64,000 nt of DNA from Capsicum annuum (GCF_002878395.1 NC_061111.1:23146705-23210704); one strand, 5' to 3'. Positions 47,571 through 59,180 are shown, numbered from the stretch's first letter. Numbers and translations are program-made. The notes: a model not told the origin generated them from the sequence alone.

Positions 47571-49409
47571 AACATAAAATCACATAACAACATGGGATAA
47601 CACACTACTAGCTAATACAAGAAACAAGACAACCACGAGATAATACTATAAACTATCTATTCAAAATCATAGACATCACTAAAACACCCCATCATACTTG
47701 ATTGCAAAATTGTATAAGGATTGGTTAGCACAATTACTGGAGAAACTAGCATAATAATGCAGGTAAAATAGTATATCTAAGTGGATCAGTGTTGTAGAAA
47801 CAACTTCAAGTAAATGTGCTCTATCTACCACATATCTCTTACCTATTTACTTATCTCTGGAAGAGGAAAATGTAATCTACATAGGGACCTTATAGAATAC
47901 ATTCCAGATATTGCTATACCGTTTGATAAATACTAGATGCTACTATTTTGGGGGTGTGGTGATAAAGTCATACTTAATAGAAAATTTTTAGATTTAAGTA
48001 TCAAGGAAACAGGTTTACAGAAGAAAAACTTAAAGGTAAAATTTTAAATTCCTAAAGTTTGAAAATTTCACAACCAATAGGGCTAATTAACAATAGCACA
48101 AGTTGTTATCGAGTAGCTTATTTGGCATAATTAATTTACGCTTCTCTTTTTGGAATTTTCAATTTTCTATAGGAATTTTACAACATAAATCTCTAAATAA
48201 ATCTTCAGTATTTCATCCACAAAACTTGCTCAAGGAAATGACATTCATCTATTAATTTACTTTTTTCACTCAAGTGGAGTTCCATGTTTCATCTAGTATA
48301 TTTTTATCTAGTTAAATAAGTAAGTATAGTAGCATGTTGTAGTAAGAAGAACAAACATCAGTTTGAATTCAGCATTGGAGTTCATTATGGGTCTAGCAGT
48401 TCTAAATATTTCTCGACCAAAGCATCAAGCTATCACCCATCAACAACATGCAGGTTCAGCAATTCTTTTTTTAGGTAAGGTCAAGTTTATTAAAAAAATA
48501 CCAAGATGGTGTAGAAAAGTACAAAAGGCCAAAATTCATGTTTTCAGGTTCAACTAATTTCCTTGAGTAAGAGAACTCAATGGACAAGTGTGAAAGACAG
48601 ATTAACTCACTTTGCCCAAACCAAGGACAAAAGAGAATGAGGTTCACCAGTTTTGTCCTTGTGATCATACATTAAGTCAAAGCATCCTTGCTTTGCATCA
48701 AGTCTCTCGTAATAATGAATTGCAACCATACTAGCTCAATGACGTATAACAAACGAATAATAAAAAACTAACAAAATGGGATAGTAAACCACTAGATACA
48801 AAGAAAAATATAACTATCCAAAAAAAATTCAGGAATTGATGATCCCCAAGGACACAAGATGATTTGTGATCTCTTTGTCAGAAAAATATAATGTAGTGAT
48901 GACCAAAATTTTTTTAAACTACTAAGTACTGATGATATTCTCAAGTACTCTTCTTAACTTTTTTGACAATAATCATCACTGGAGATATTCATAAAATTTC
49001 ACAATCTTTATAACAAATAATTCAAAGATTTTAAAAAATGATAGCAAAAGTATTCAAATCCAGGACTTATCCTGGGAGAACACAATAAGCTTTTTACCAG
49101 TAACCACAAAAATAGTTACGCTAGAAAAGCTACGATTAAACACATCCTTACATAGAAATGATATCTCAAAGTCAAATTAATAATAAATGTAAAGCTTAGA
49201 AGGAATTATGGCAAAAATAGTTCCTATGTTCTGTATTTTATTGTAGTATAATATCTTAATAACTCCCTTGTAAGTAACTAACAACCACCTTTGGACTAAA
49301 AAGAGATCAAAAAGTGGAGGAATACTTGTCACTATGATGAAAAAGTTAGTAGTAAGCTAAATTTTAGACACTGAATAGAGGTCAACCAACACAGTAAGGT
49401 CAGTCAACT
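47571..49409. other. AT-rich intergenic sequence, no gene recognised
   Basis: No open frame with a recognisable domain is seen on either strand. A stretch at 48440-48550 (ggtaaggtcaagtttatta, then a phrase with ccaagatggtgtagaaaagt) resembles LINE-type tails from memory, but I cannot support that. Confidence 0.4.
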
Positions 49410-49650
49410 TTAGTAGGGAAGAAGTATTTGATAACATTTGCAATATTGCCTCTCTAAAGTGCAGGGAACACCTTTCTCCTTGATAGTTCTACCAAAGCAG
49501 TCTAAAATTCCTTTATAAGGTTCAGAAAGTCTACCAACTTTTATCATCTTCTCTTGATTATAAATCAAAAGCTTGACTCTCCCAATTGGAGTTGCAGCTG
49601 TCTTGGACACTGCGTATTGTATCGAACCCCCTCCCCCCCCACACACACGG
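49410..49650 (-). pseudogene. Fragment of a mitochondrial ADP/ATP carrier gene
   Basis: The ADP/ATP carrier exchanges nucleotides across the inner mitochondrial membrane. From about 49623 leftwards the frame reads [20 protein letters not shown] then [20 protein letters not shown] and FGRTIKEKG. This matches the first carrier repeat (the family's P-x-[DE]-R signature, here PIGR with the acidic residue changed to Gly) and the loop before helix 3. A frameshift at about 49465 puts the continuation ([11 protein letters not shown]) in the next frame, after a TAG in place of the expected Trp. Only about 75 of some 300 mature residues are present; neither the N-terminus nor repeats 2 and 3 are visible nearby. 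Confidence 0.8.
49629..49649. repeat. C-rich and CA microsatellite
   Basis: ctcccccccc followed by acacacacgg abuts the carrier fragment on its upstream side, possibly marking the breakpoint. Confidence 0.7.
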
Positions 49651-50335
49651 TAGTGATCCAACTAAAGGTTTTGATTTCAGCTGATACTGATCAGATATAA
49701 GAGTACACCAAACACTTTTGCTAATGATGACGTTATTTGTTATGTGGAAAACTAGAAGATTATGCAGAGTAAAGAGGTTATCAATACCACTACCTTTGGT
49801 ATTAGTGATGCATCAGTTGTTGCTGAAGCTTTAGTTGGCTGCCAGATTTACACATGTAAGAATAGAAAGGGCATTATGGATACTCCTAAAAATCCACAGA
49901 ACAAACGAGCAAGAAGAAGAGGGAAGCAACAAAAAGAAAGCAGGAAAAACTAGAAAGAGGAGAATACACTCTCCCCTAATATAAGGTGACAAAATCATAA
50001 CCACATAATAGGAAACATACAATAGAAAACACCCTTAATGTCAAAAACCAGATAAAAACTACAGAAAAAAACTCCTTTAAATGATAAATATAAGATAAAT
50101 TGTATTGGTAAATATTGTTGAAGCAATAGATACCGATATTATCATCAAGATAAAGAAAACCATAAATAAAATAATACCTTTATTTGTTACAACAAAACTA
50201 TATGTAAAACTTCAATTTTAATAACTCACCCAGCAACAGACCCATCAAGAACATGTTGGGACATATTGATGCACATAATTTATATATTTAATAAAGAAAA
50301 ATTAAATAGAACTTATCATATAAATTTATGTTACC
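49651..50335. other. AT-rich sequence downstream of the transposase-like pseudogene
   Basis: A 63-codon frame at 49762-49953 (plus) has no recognised domain and a Lys/Arg-rich end. On the minus strand a short stretch at 50231-50280 followed by a ggtgag donor-like site could be another exon of the transposase-like gene, but this is uncertain. Confidence 0.35.
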
Positions 50336-50492
50336 TCTAACCATGACGGTGATGGTCTAACAAGAAGTTGCATTTTCTCTTGCTATGCCGCTACAGTATT
50401 CAATTGAGAATTTAACACTTTAATCTGCAACTGTTGGTCATGAATTTGACATTGCTGGTCTTGTATCTATGATTGTTGTCTTTCTACTATAG
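50336..50492 (-). pseudogene. Transposase-like gene (Ptta/En/Spm type), 3' exon part beyond element E
   Basis: On the minus strand the frame reads QDQQCQIHDQQLQIKVLNSQ, a Gln-rich coiled coil. It continues the coiled coil that ends at 57371 on the other side of gypsy element E. In-frame TAG codons stand in place of Gln (CAG/CAA to TAG) at two points. It ends near 50336 at a possible donor (aggtaaca) or a TAA a few codons later. Plant Ptta/En/Spm transposase proteins usually finish with such a coiled coil. Confidence 0.65.
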
Positions 50493-52937
50493 TGTAACAC
50501 CTCGAGAGTACACCCTGGGTGTCACATGGTGGTTACAGTCCTGAGGGACCATAAGCTAACTCATGAGCTGGTACCTACTGTGAGCACTGAGTAAAACAGA
50601 TAACATAAGGTCATATGTGGAATTTAACTAAGAAATTCCATAAGGTTTAAAGTAATAAATCTGATAAAATCTATAAGCAAAACTGATAGTACTGATAAAA
50701 CATCTGATAATGACAGCTGAAATCTGAGAACTAACTAACTGTCTAAAATATTCAAAAGCCTCTAAACTAAAAGAATGGGAGTTGATAGGACAGGCCCCAA
50801 CTAACACCAACTAACTACTAAACTGACAGCATAAAAATAAATATAGTTTGTCCTCAAATGAGGACTCAGCACAACTACAACTAATAATCTAGAAGGACTA
50901 TACACGATTTGGGAACTAAGCATCTAAACCTATGATATGATACATCATAGCACAAGAAAAGAGCATGTGATCAGTACTTTGAATGTACCGGTATGGTAAA
51001 TGAGGTAGGATGCTATGCATGGTTTCATATGCATGAATAATAACTGACTGAATATATATAGCATTACATACTGAATGAAATACATAGAAACTGTAAGTTC
51101 TAAGGATGTATCACCAAGCATGAAATATGTTTTGAATATAATTTGAAATACTAAATACTGATATCTGTATGTTATGGTTGAGGAAATTGAAACTGAATCA
51201 CTGAACTGATGACTGGACTGAGACTGTGGGAGTAATCATCTAACTGACATGCCTCAATGAGCAAATTTAGGGTCCAACTTGTGACCCTAGTTTGAAGGGT
51301 ATTAATACCATGCCACGAGTACTAATACTGGCTATGTAGATCCACTAATATGCTTTCCTGGAAGAACTAAGGGTGTCAAGCCTAAACTGATGGTGACCCC
51401 TGTGAGGTAGTCAACCCTAAACTGATGGGTGACTCATCATATCGCTGGCTACGTAGTTATGGAGTACAGGGACTGCTACTTATTATTCTTCCTATCTGAC
51501 TAGGAAGTTGTCATCCCTGCATACACTCGTGCTAAATCCTACTCCCAACTGAACTGACTTAAAATACTAAATTGCTCTAAGTTTAACTAATTTTGATGAC
51601 TGACTGAACTGATAATGCTTATAACATATTCTGAAGATACTGAGATAAAGTAAATGTCTAAGTTTTCAGGTATTCATAACCTCCAAATGTCGATAGCAAT
51701 AATAGTACAATAGTGATAAACTTGGAGAACCTAATATGAAAAAGCATTTATCAAAAATTCATTCTTGTAAGCATTTCATCAAACACTTGTAATGCGTAGT
51801 TTAAGCTAAGAATGGGAATAGTATAAAAACTTAGAGTAATAACATGATTTTAACATTAATATCACTTATTCATGATTTAAACTAGTGAACAACATTAGTA
51901 AAATGCATAGGGTTTAATACCAACATCAATTTCGTGTAAACATGATAAAGAATCAAAATTCATGGAGGTTCATGGTTAAAATCACACTTAAAAATCATTG
52001 TAACTTGTAAATACCACAATTTTGGATTTAGAATTGGATACTTGGACTCCATGGGTGAAAGGAACCCATGGATGAACACTTAACATACCTGGGTTAATGA
52101 ATTCATAAGAATTGATGTGAATTCTTGCGATTTGATCTTGAATTTTGAAGGCTAGGATTTTGTTCTTGAAACAAGATTAGTTTAATTTGAGATAATTGTG
52201 AAATAATGAGCAAATAATATTCTATTGGAACTTAAATCCCATGTTTAGATAGATTTAGGGATTGGGAAATGACCAAACGATCTAGAAAATTAAATCGTGA
52301 ACTGAAAATCCTGATTTTTTTCACCTACATGATGTGGTACAATCTCATTAGGCCACTGGAATAAGAGAAATCCCCATTTTGTCCATCGGCACGATGCGGT
52401 GCTATCGCGTTGTGCCTCTAGAAACGGATGATTGTAGACTGGAACTTGGCACGAGCAATGGTAATTGAGGTACCTTACCGGAAATTAACAATTGTAATAA
52501 TGCCCCTTGGTGCGATGCGGTGCTTACCATGGTGACACACTGGAAAAGGACGAACGTGAAATTAGCTGTCGCCGCGATGCGGCCTTATCACGTTGGGCTA
52601 CTGTTTTGCACTAAAAGGTCATAACTTCTTACCCAAGTATTGGATTTAGGAAAAATTGATATCGTTGGAAAGATAATTCAATTTCCTAGAGCTTAGAAGG
52701 ACTTGATTTGGAAAATTCTGAGTAAAGAAAAAGATATGCTCATTTGAAGTTGACTAAAGCAACATTCTTATTAAAATTTCAATCAGTAAGGATTATTTTG
52801 ATTCGTCTAATACCTGGAGTTATTTAAGGCCTTAATATACATCAAACTAACTCATAAAACTACCAAATAGCAATAATATACTATTCATGATCTTAAAACA
52901 TAACGCTAACATTGATTTGGATTTTTGAGGTATTACA
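50493..52937 (-). repeat. 3' LTR of gypsy E (left)
   Basis: It starts tgtaacacctcgagagtaca and ends gaggtattaca, 2445 bp. Hairpin at 50930-50950 (ctatgat/atcatag). GC-rich block with gatgcggtgctatcgcg words at 52380-52610. Then the block ending ttggaaagataattcaattt (52660-52683) common to several gypsy LTRs here. Confidence 0.9.
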
Positions 52938-54661
52938 ATATCTTTCCTTGGGAACATTCACCCTCGAATGAGGCTGGTTAAGCTGAAAACACTGAGGAAC
53001 TGAGATTACATGCTGAATATACATGTTGGAAAAATTGATTACATGACTGAGTATGAACATGACACATAATTGAACTAGTTCTGTGAATACAGCTGAAACT
53101 GAGCATCGAGAAGAGAAATGCTAAGAAGATTATTACCTTAAGTTGAGTATGAGTTTGCAGAGAAAATATGGGGGTACTTGGTCCTCATATCTGCTTCTAC
53201 TTCCAAAGTTGCTCCCTCCACAGACTGATTCTGCTAAAGAACTTTGACTAGGGGAACTTCTTTGTTCCTTAGTCTATGAATTTGTCGATCAAGGATTTTG
53301 ACTGGAATTTCTTTGTAGGAAAGACTGTTCAGAACATCTACGCTTTCTAAAGAAATAACTACAGCTGGGTCACTAAAATACTTCTTCAACAAAGAGATAT
53401 GGAATATTGGGTGCACTGAGGATAAGTCTGTAGGCAACTCAAGCTCATAAGCCACCTTTCCAAAATGGCTTAAAATCCTGTAAGGGCTAATATATCAGGG
53501 ACTAAGCTTCCCCTTCTTACCAAACCTCTTTACTCCCTTCATGGTAGAGACCTTTAGATATACGAAATCACCAATCTCAAACTCAAGATCTTTCCTCTTC
53601 ACATCTCCCTATGATTTCTGTCGGCTCTGGGTTGTCTTAAGTCTCTCCCTGATCAACTAAACTTACTCTAAGGCATCAAACACCAAGTCTGGCCCTACCA
53701 AAGAGGTTTCTCCTACTTCAAACCAAATAATCGGAGATCTACATCTTCTTCTATATAGAGCCTCAAACGGAGTCATCTGAATATTTAAATGATAGCTGTT
53801 ATTATATGTGAATTCAATCAAAGGCAAATGATCATCCCAATTTCTCTTAAAGTTGACTGCACACGCTCTTAATATATTCTCAAGAGTCTGAATGGTCCTT
53901 TCTGCTTGACCATCTGTCTGAGGGTGGAAGGTTGTATTGAGGTGAACTTGGGACTAAGACCCTTTGAAAAGCTTTCCTAAAGTGAGAGGTAAATTGAGTA
54001 CCTCTATCTTAGATAGTAGATAACGGAACACCATGCAACTTAACCAACTCTCTGAGATAGAGATTGGCATAATCCTAGACGTATTGACCGGTAAGAAATA
54101 GACTAATTTGGTCATCCTATCCACAATGACCCAAATTGAATCATGTTGCTGATGGGTACGAGGCAAACCTATCACAAAATCCATGTTCACTTTCTCATAC
54201 TTCCAAGTGGGAATACTAAACTCCTGCATAGACCCACTTGGATTTTGATGCTCAATCTTAACCTTCTTACAAGTTGAGAATTTTGCTACAAACTCTGCAA
54301 TTCCCTTTTTATCCCACTCCACCAATAGATTTCTTGCAGACTGCAGTGCATCTTCGTGTAACCTAGATGAATAAAGTAGCACGCACTGTACACTTCAGTA
54401 AGAATTCATTGTCTCAACTTATCAACACATGACACACACAGTCTACCCTGACAATGCAATACACCATCTCCCCCTTGAGAGAAAACCTCTACTTTCTGAT
54501 CTCTGATTAACTCCTTCAGCTTTACTAGACTAGGATTTTTATCTTGCTTTTATTTCACTTCAGCAACCAATGAAGATTCTAAAATATTCTGAACCCAAAC
54601 ACTACCCTTAATAGAATCAACCAAACAAACACCTAATCTGGCAAGCTGATGAACTTCTTTA
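52938..54661 (-). pseudogene. Integrase and chromodomain region of gypsy E
   Basis: The chromodomain end lies at about 53150-53260. MAYELELPTDLSSVHPIFHI then SLLKKYFSDPAVVISLESVD (53455-53340) is the GPY/F to chromodomain link. KRFGKKGKLSP-like wording lies at 53500-53530. The integrase zinc finger and start of the core read FVAKFSTCKKVKIEHQNPSG then MDFVIGLPRTHQQHDSIWVI and VDRMTKLVYFLPV (54310-54120); the first Cys of C-x2-C is now Phe, while the catalytic Asp of VDRMTK is kept. RT, RNase H, protease and gag are deleted: at about 54662 the sequence jumps straight into the middle of the LTR. Confidence 0.82.
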
Positions 54662-54990
54662 ATCTGAAAAAGCATTTATCAAAAATTCATTCTTGTAAGA
54701 ATTTCATCAAACACTTCTAATGTACAGTTTAAGCTAAGTATGGGAATAGTATAAAAACTTGGATTAATAACATAATTTTAACATTAATATCACTTATTCA
54801 TGATTTAAACCAGTGAACAACAATATTAAAATGCATAGGGTTTAATACCAACATTAATTTTGTGTAAACATGATAAAGAATCAAAATTCATAGAGGTTCA
54901 TGGTTAAAATCACACTTAAAAATCATGGTAACATGTAAAGATCACAATTTTTTATTTAGAATTGGATACTTGAACTCAATGGGTGAAAGG

Positions 54991-55750
54991 TGATACGAGA
55001 ATAATCACGGATATGGACTTATGAGAGTGTGTGTTAGACCTGAGCCTTGGTGTGTGAAATTGAAGTGTAAAAGAGGCCCAAAATTCACCAAAATTAGTCC
55101 ATAACTTACACTTGATGGCGCCCACTATTTGAAGGTCCTTTTGGTCATTTTAACTTATATTTTGTAATAGCTATAAAAGAACATTGTAGGGTTTCTTTAC
55201 TTAGAGTTTTTGAGAATGTTGTAAGTCATAAGGAACCAAAGAACATAATTCCTCTTTTCTCTTTAGGAGGCAACCTGAAACTAGGGCTAGAACAAGTGTG
55301 GAATCACTTGTCTTGCATTTGCTTAGAAACGTTGGTGCTTGAGAAGTGGAATCCGATCTTGTGTCACGTAAGAAATAGATGAATCATTGTGTGTGGTGTT
55401 AAGGGTCCAAGAGTGGAATAGGCTATTGGGTTCTTAAAATTACACCTTTGTGTATTCTATCTATCTATCCTTTGTTTCATTGTAATCTTGTAGTTTGTGT
55501 TCTTGTTATTTAAACCGTGTATGTTGTTGTTGTCTTCATATTGTTCTTGTTCCTTTTTTCATTCATCTTGTGTTCTAATCTATTTGGGTGGTTGATTTTA
55601 GTGTTCAAATACCTTTTTATTCTTGTCATATTGTTGTTCTTCTTGTTTGTTGTTGAAGCCGAGACTTGTTCTCAAAAGGTCTCTCGAGTTTGGGTCAATT
55701 TGTGGACTATTTTGTCCACTTTCTTATGTTTTCAAGTTTTTAGCGTATCA
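54991..55750 (+). repeat. 5' LTR of element I
   Basis: 760 bp with terminal inverted repeats tgatacg/cgtatca. The second half is T-rich (ttgttgttgtc...), giving meaningless open frames on the plus strand at 55517-55832. Confidence 0.82.
55172..55178 (+). promoter_or_regulatory. TATA box in LTR I
   Basis: tataaaa within agctataaaagaacattg, about 180 bases into the 760-bp LTR, a reasonable promoter position for plus-strand transcription. Confidence 0.55.
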
Positions 55751-55752
55751 TT

Positions 55753-55764
55753 TGGTATCAGATC
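55753..55764 (+). other. Primer-binding site of element I
   Basis: tggtatcagatc, two bases after the LTR, differs by one base from the initiator tRNA-Met complement. Confidence 0.88.
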
Positions 55765-57370
55765 ATATCTTGATATTGTTCTCACAAGATCAATCTTGGG
55801 CTTATAAACTTGAAAATCAACAAAAAAATTGATGAAAACTGAAAATTCCCAAAAATAGCAATATGTCCATTGTTATTGTCTTGGCCGAAATTGTGTTCTT
55901 GTAGTGTTCTTGGATGAGCTTGTGGATTTTAGGTCTAGTAATTTGTTTTGTTTGCTTTATTTTTCTAGTTTTATTATTTATCTTCACTAACACCTTTGAT
56001 TCTAGATCTAAACTTGAGCTTATGTTGCTAATGTTGTTGTTGTGAACCAAAAATAGTCGTGAGTTGATGTTGTTGTTCTTGGTTGTATGGGCTTGTTGTG
56101 GATTTGATTAGATGTTGGTTGGTGTTGTTGTTGTTATTGGAAGGTTGTTGTAGAGTTCTTGTTATTCATCACAACCTTAAACTATTTTCAAACCTAAAAA
56201 CACGACACAAAAAAGACTTGGCCGTTTGGTTGGTGATTTATTGTGATGGATTGGTTCTTGGTTGTATGGATATTATTGTTGTTCTTAGTAGATGTTGTTG
56301 TTATTCTTGATAATCTTCATCGCCCTTCACATCTTGTTGAACATAAAGTGTCTATTATATCTCAAAAGGTGAAGGACCGAGTTGTAGGACTTGTTGGTGA
56401 AAGGACTAAGATACATCCATCAAAGACTTGTCAACCACTTTTCAATGTTTCAAGGACCTTGTTTTGTGGGAATAGGACAAGTCAAGTCAAGACTTTTTGT
56501 TTGAAAATTGAAAGAGTTTCAATACTTGTAGTCTTCCCTCTATTAATCAAAGTTCACCATTTCAAATTATAAAGTGGTCAAGACTTCAAATTGGTGAATA
56601 AAATGGCTCCAAGATCGTGACCAATAGTGTGCTTACACTTCATCACTTTTACTATTCACACAACGTATTTTGAGCTCAAATTTTGATATTCTAGTTTCAA
56701 TTGTTGTTTTCTTGGAAAATTAAATCGCAAACTGAAAATCCCAATTTTTCTCACTTGCACAATGTGGTACAATTGCATCGGACCACTAGAAAAAGGACAA
56801 TCTTCATTTTGTCCATCGGTGCGATGTAGTGCTATCGTGTTGCGCCTCTGGAAATGGACGACTGCGGACTGGAACTTTGATGCAACGCGATGGTAATCGC
56901 GATACCTCACTGGAAATTGATAAATACAAAAATGCACCTTGGCGCAACGCGGTGCTTACCGTGGTGACACACTTGAAAAGGACGAATGTGAAATTGGTCG
57001 TCATTGTGACGTGGCCTTATCGCATTGGGCTACTGCTTTGCACTAAAAGTGTCATAACTTCTCACCCGAATATTGAATTTAGGCAAAATTGGTATTGTTG
57101 AAAAGCTAATTCAATTTCCTATAGCTTGGTGGATTTATTGCTGGAAAATTCTGGTAGAGAAAAATATATACTCATTTTAAGTTGACTAAAGCAATATTCT
57201 TATCAAAATTACTATCGGTAAGGATTATTTTGATTTGTGTAATAGTTGAAAGTTATTTGAGGCCTTAATATACATCAAACTAACTTATAAAACTACCAAA
57301 GAGATATAATGTACTATGCATGAGCTTGAAATATGATGCCAACATTGGTTTGGATTTTCGGGGTATTACA

Positions 57371-57609
57371 CACAGTTTCAGCAGCATTTAATCATTTTTG
57401 TAACTCATTTTGGGCACTAGTAGCTTCCAATTTTGCCATTTTGAGTGAGTCTTATAACTCTATCATTCTCATTTGTGTTGCCCTTTTTGTATCAGGTTTA
57501 GGACCATAAGCAAGACCTTTTATGTAGCCCAATTTTGTACTAAGTACAGCATCCACAATTTTACCAATAGTCATGGAAAACTCTCCGGAAGTATATAGAG
57601 CTTTCAAAT
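57371..57609 (-). pseudogene. Transposase-like gene, exon with start of the coiled coil
   Basis: After an acceptor-like acatacaag (minus), it reads LKALYTSGEFSMTIGKIVDA then VLSTKLGYIKGLAYGPKPDT and KRATQMRMIEL, then DSLKMAKLEATSAQNELQK. The GYIKGLGYGPKP-type phrase before a coiled coil is, from memory, typical of plant Ptta/En/Spm (Transposase_24-like) proteins. A TAA after MIEL and a TGA after ELQK break the frame. Gypsy E interrupts the exon at 57371; the coiled coil continues at 50492. Confidence 0.7.
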
Positions 57610-57714
57610 CTTGTATGTTGTTTAACATAAAATAATAATAGATTCAAAGGAGGAGAAATGAAGAATATTAATCAAACAAATACAATGATATGTTACTGAA
57701 ATATTAATTCTTAC
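57610..57714 (-). other. Intron of the transposase-like gene
   Basis: Donor gtaagaatt and acceptor tacaag (minus strand) bound a short AT-rich intron of 105 bases. Confidence 0.5.
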
Positions 57715-58065
57715 ATAGTTAGTCTTGAATTTTTCATATGATCATCCTTTTTCACTCGTGTAATGAGTATGCTTGTAGAACTCAATTCTGTCAGGCTCTA
57801 CACCTTCAGGTTCCTTTTCACCCTGTATAATAAGAAAACAATATGAAATAGTATTTAGATATATTTGACTAAAATGGGCTACAACTTACATGCCTATTCT
57901 CTTATTTACCAAACAACACAATATTAAATAGTTCCAAAATGTCATTAGTAAAAAGAATAAAAATGGTATAACTTACAATTTCAGCACAAGCTGCTACAAA
58001 CGCGTTTGATCCCATGAAATGATTACACTTAAGCTTAGTTCGATTGGCCTTGTTTATTTTTGCAT
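57715..58065 (-). pseudogene. Transposase-like gene, two exons of the conserved domain
   Basis: Exon 58065-57977 reads AKINKANRTKLKCNHFMGSN then AFVAACAEI, the N-K-x-N-R-x-K...H-x-x-G-S-x-x-F core of the plant Transposase_24-type domain. An intron of about 154 bases (gtaagt...atacag) follows. Exon 57822-57715 reads GEKEPEGVEPDRIEFYKHTH then YTSEKG and SYEKFKTNY, the P-x-R-x-E-F-x-K-x-T-H motif of the same domain. A TGA at 57742-57744 replaces the Trp expected after EKG. Domain identity is from recognition; the role in transposition is known only by family. Confidence 0.78.
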
Positions 58066-58132
58066 CTTTTATACAAAGAAAATATAAACATCATAACTTA
58101 AATAACAACGAGAATAGATGAATATAAATTAC

Positions 58133-58217
58133 CTTGTGCTCTGGATCGTTTCACATGTCACAAAGCTTATTCCAATTTTCTGAGGTCAGTTGTTTGACTT
58201 CCATTTTACGAGCCTCT
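58133..58217 (-). pseudogene. Transposase-like gene, exon part downstream of the TRIM insertion
   Basis: Minus frame: EARKMEVKQLTSENWNKLCD, then M, stop, NDPEHK, ending at a donor (cacaag/gtaatt). The stop TGA (58151-58153) sits where Trp is expected (W-x-x-L-C-D-x-W). The exon is continuous with 59611-59740 once the TRIM-like element and one copy of its cctct duplication are removed. Confidence 0.75.
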
Positions 58218-58640
58218 TGTTGGGTTCGAAATTGAGAGGGCGTCATACGAAAGCTATTAGTTCCAACCTATGAGATGATAAATCAGATGACAAAGAAAAC
58301 AATACTAAAAAGTATAAAATTATTATATGTTTTGGCCAATTGGACAACATATTATAAAATATAATATTTAAAAAAACACAAAGACTAATGAGAGAGGAAA
58401 TATTCCCCTAATCAAAACTCTTAAACGACTACATTGTGATTCTCTTGTGTTATTGTATGAGAAGGGGTCTTCTATTTATAGATGTCCAAAACTTTTCCTC
58501 CAACAAAGAGGTTTGCCAAATATGGAAGATTTTATATTTTCCTTTTAAGAAAAGCAAAAGTATTTATGATTACTTTTATTTTCCTTACAAGAAAAAGTAA
58601 AAATTAAATTTGGTAAGAAAATCAGGTAAAAACCCTAACA
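58218..58640 (-). repeat. 3' LTR of the TRIM-like element (left)
   Basis: Begins tgttgggttcgaaattgaga, ends aaaccctaaca. A TATA box (tataaatag, complement of 58472-58480) lies mid-LTR on the minus strand. Confidence 0.92.
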
Positions 58641-59168
58641 AATCTCCTCTTCTTGTCTTGATTTTATGGCAAAATATTCTTGATCCTTCTTCTTCACACA
58701 ATCTTCATATATCAACGATCATCATATGTCACTGTTGCTTATCATGATGAAAAGTTGATATGGGTTGAAAATTTGAGCCCTATGCGTTGAAAATAAAAGC
58801 ATGGCTTAATATTATTGGAGCCCCGTGTTATAAGTAACAGGGTTGAAAGTGGAGTCGTGTGCATTGAAAGTGAGCACAGGTTAAAAGTGGAGTTCATGCA
58901 TTAAAAGTATATGCATGATTTGAAAGGATACCTAGCATAAAAGTAAGCTGGGGTTGAAAGTTGAAGCTTATAAACATGGGTCAAAAATTTATTTTGGTTT
59001 TAAAGATGGATTAGCAGTAGGATTGTTGAAATTTTGTTTGAAACTATTTCTCCACATGTAGTTTTTTTGAATTTTCTTTTCCTTGACAAAAATTTCATCA
59101 TCGCCAATTTGATTGCAACTTTGATATTAAACTGTCCTCAATCAAACCATTAAATTTTTGAATCATAG

Positions 59169-59180
59169 GCTCTGATACCA
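59169..59180 (-). other. Primer-binding site of the TRIM-like element
   Basis: gctctgatacca on the plus strand, two bases from the right LTR, is a perfect initiator tRNA-Met 3' end; the minus strand provides tggtatcagagc. Confidence 0.93.

Larger units (their letters stand above)
54991..56711 (+). mobile_element. LTR element I, 5' LTR plus part of the internal region, inside LTR E
   Basis: A complete LTR (54991-55750) begins tgatacgagaataatcacgg and ends tttagcgtatca, with 7-bp terminal inverted repeats (tgatacg/cgtatca). A TATA box and a primer-binding site are in place. Internal sequence (55751-56711) follows with no domain that I can recognise. The 3' end and 3' LTR are missing, lost together with about 232 bases of host LTR. 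Family uncertain; the LTR ends and leader suggest gypsy. Confidence 0.75.
50493..57370 (-). mobile_element. Gypsy chromovirus E, minus strand, internally deleted, inserted in the transposase-like gene
   Basis: The left (3') LTR is complete (50493-52937). The internal region keeps only chromodomain, integrase and the tail after RNase H (52938-54661). The right LTR (54662-57370) lacks its beginning and is interrupted by element I. Flanks are tatag (50488-50492) and cacag (57371-57375), matching at three of five bases with two C-to-T type differences. Continuity of the host coiled coil across the element supports the boundaries. Confidence 0.85.
54662..57370 (-). repeat. 5' LTR of gypsy E (right), truncated and interrupted
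   Basis: 54662-54990 matches 51735-52051 of the left LTR, and 56712-57370 matches 52284-52937. About 232 bases of LTR are missing at the point where element I (54991-56711) sits, and the part equivalent to 50493-51734 was lost in the internal deletion. It ends cggggtattaca. Confidence 0.85.

Noticed and set aside
48363..48557. 64-codon frame and LINE-like wording
   Set aside because: No RT or endonuclease motif, and the similarity to LINE tails rests on memory of short words only.
55517..55832. Hydrophobic 96-codon frame suggesting a membrane protein
   Set aside because: It lies in the T-rich part of LTR I; strings of Phe, Leu and Val come from T-rich DNA.
56656..57101. Several overlapping 66-93 codon frames
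   Set aside because: They lie in the GC-rich word block of LTR E and are not conserved as frames in the left LTR copy.
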